Source of the DNA: DATAYF01 sp036272735
Lineage (GTDB): Bacteria; Chloroflexota; Ktedonobacteria; Ktedonobacterales; Ktedonobacteraceae
Assembly: GCA_036272735.1 (NCBI GenBank)
Contig: DATAYF010000723.1
Span: 1-5,830 of the forward strand
Direction of reading: 5' to 3'
DNA: 5,830 nucleotides
Numbering within the stretch: the first letter of the stretch is position 1; each line of letters opens with the position of its first letter. Position numbers and translations under genes: made by a program. The notes beneath the pieces were generated by a model. It was not told the origin of the DNA. It made no database searches and was given only the letters and a program-made list of their open reading frames with translations. Shown here in pieces: positions 5,700 to 5,830 of this stretch.

Positions 5700-5830
5700 T
5701 CACGGGAACGCTGGCGCAAGCTTAGTCAACATGCGAGAGCTCGCCGAGAGCTTCATGAAAGCTTCCAAGCTTTCGGGTAAGCCCTCATGGTCACGGCAGA
5801 GGCGAAGCCTTCGCACGATCCACGAAAAAC
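5700..5830 (-). CDS. C-terminal end of an IS5-type DDE transposase (partial, runs off the right edge)
   Basis: Read on the minus strand from the window edge, 42 codons are open and end at TGA (complement of 5700-5702). The peptide begins FSWIVRRLRLCRDHEGLPES and ends in MLTKLAPAFP. This matches the tail of IS5-family (DDE_Tnp_1 / IS4-like) transposases, in which the catalytic Glu lies in a V-E-R-T-F-x-W segment followed by an Arg-rich R-R-L-x-(K/R)-D-(Y/H)-E stretch, a LPE(T/S)xEA helix and a short end with R-L. The catalytic Glu itself would lie just outside the window. Such enzymes cut and rejoin the ends of their insertion sequence. The IS terminus should lie at lower coordinates, between the stop and roughly 5660, where TAGACCACTT-like sequence occurs on this strand. 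Whether the whole gene is intact cannot be seen. Confidence 0.65.
   Translation of the reverse strand, partial: FSWIVRRLRLCRDHEGLPESLEAFMKLSASSRMLTKLAPAFP

Noticed and set aside
5692..5707. 16-bp perfect palindrome TCCCGTGATCACGGGA as an operator
   Set aside because: It overlaps the transposase stop codon and has no gene start next to it. It could belong to the IS 3' end, but there is no evidence for regulation.
5757..5774. Perfect palindrome GAAAGCTTCCAAGCTTTC, with GCGAAG-C-CTTCGC at 5802-5814, as operator or attachment site
   Set aside because: Both lie inside the reading frame of the minus-strand transposase tail and are explained by codons such as those for E-S-L-E-A-F.

Overview
The window is a short vitamin B12 (cobalamin) salvage operon of a bacterium, set between remnants of mobile and decaying DNA. 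The host looks like a mid-GC, IS-rich bacterium with lipoprotein-type solute-binding proteins. A Chloroflexota/Ktedonobacteria-like genome would fit (Ser/Thr/Pro-rich lipoprotein linker, hygromycin-phosphotransferase-like gene, many IS remnants), but that is an inference from style; no marker gene here fixes the taxonomy.

Left part (1-1019): a bulged hairpin resembling the end of an IS200/IS605-type element (8-28). It is followed by a gene of the aminoglycoside/hygromycin phosphotransferase family (82-1019) that carries two lesions, a -1 frameshift at a C run near 503-507 and an in-frame TGA at 669-671, so it is called a pseudogene. It is visibly more A/T-rich than the operon that follows.

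Centre (1092-5200): a candidate sigma70-type promoter leads into a clear cobalamin riboswitch (1148-1329). A ~140-nt leader follows in which the Shine-Dalgarno of the next gene can be sequestered. Then four genes run in one direction: a BtuF-like B12-binding lipoprotein (1470-2477), cob(I)alamin adenosyltransferase CobO/BtuR (2507-3148), CobT, the lower-ligand-activating phosphoribosyltransferase (3152-4213), and a zinc-less medium-chain dehydrogenase with BchC-like features (4253-5200). Together the first three bind imported corrinoid at the cell surface, adenosylate it, and activate a benzimidazole-type base for the lower loop. The dehydrogenase is unassigned, but its position and its resemblance to a tetrapyrrole dehydrogenase make it the most interesting gene here. 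The import permease and ATPase (BtuC/BtuD) and CobS/CobU/CbiB are not in the window.

Right part (5201-5830): about 500 bases without a convincing gene but with nested inverted repeats (MITE-like, about 5434-5660). The right edge then holds the last 42 codons of a minus-strand IS5-type transposase, whose gene continues beyond the window. The operon is therefore flanked by mobile-element traces on both sides.
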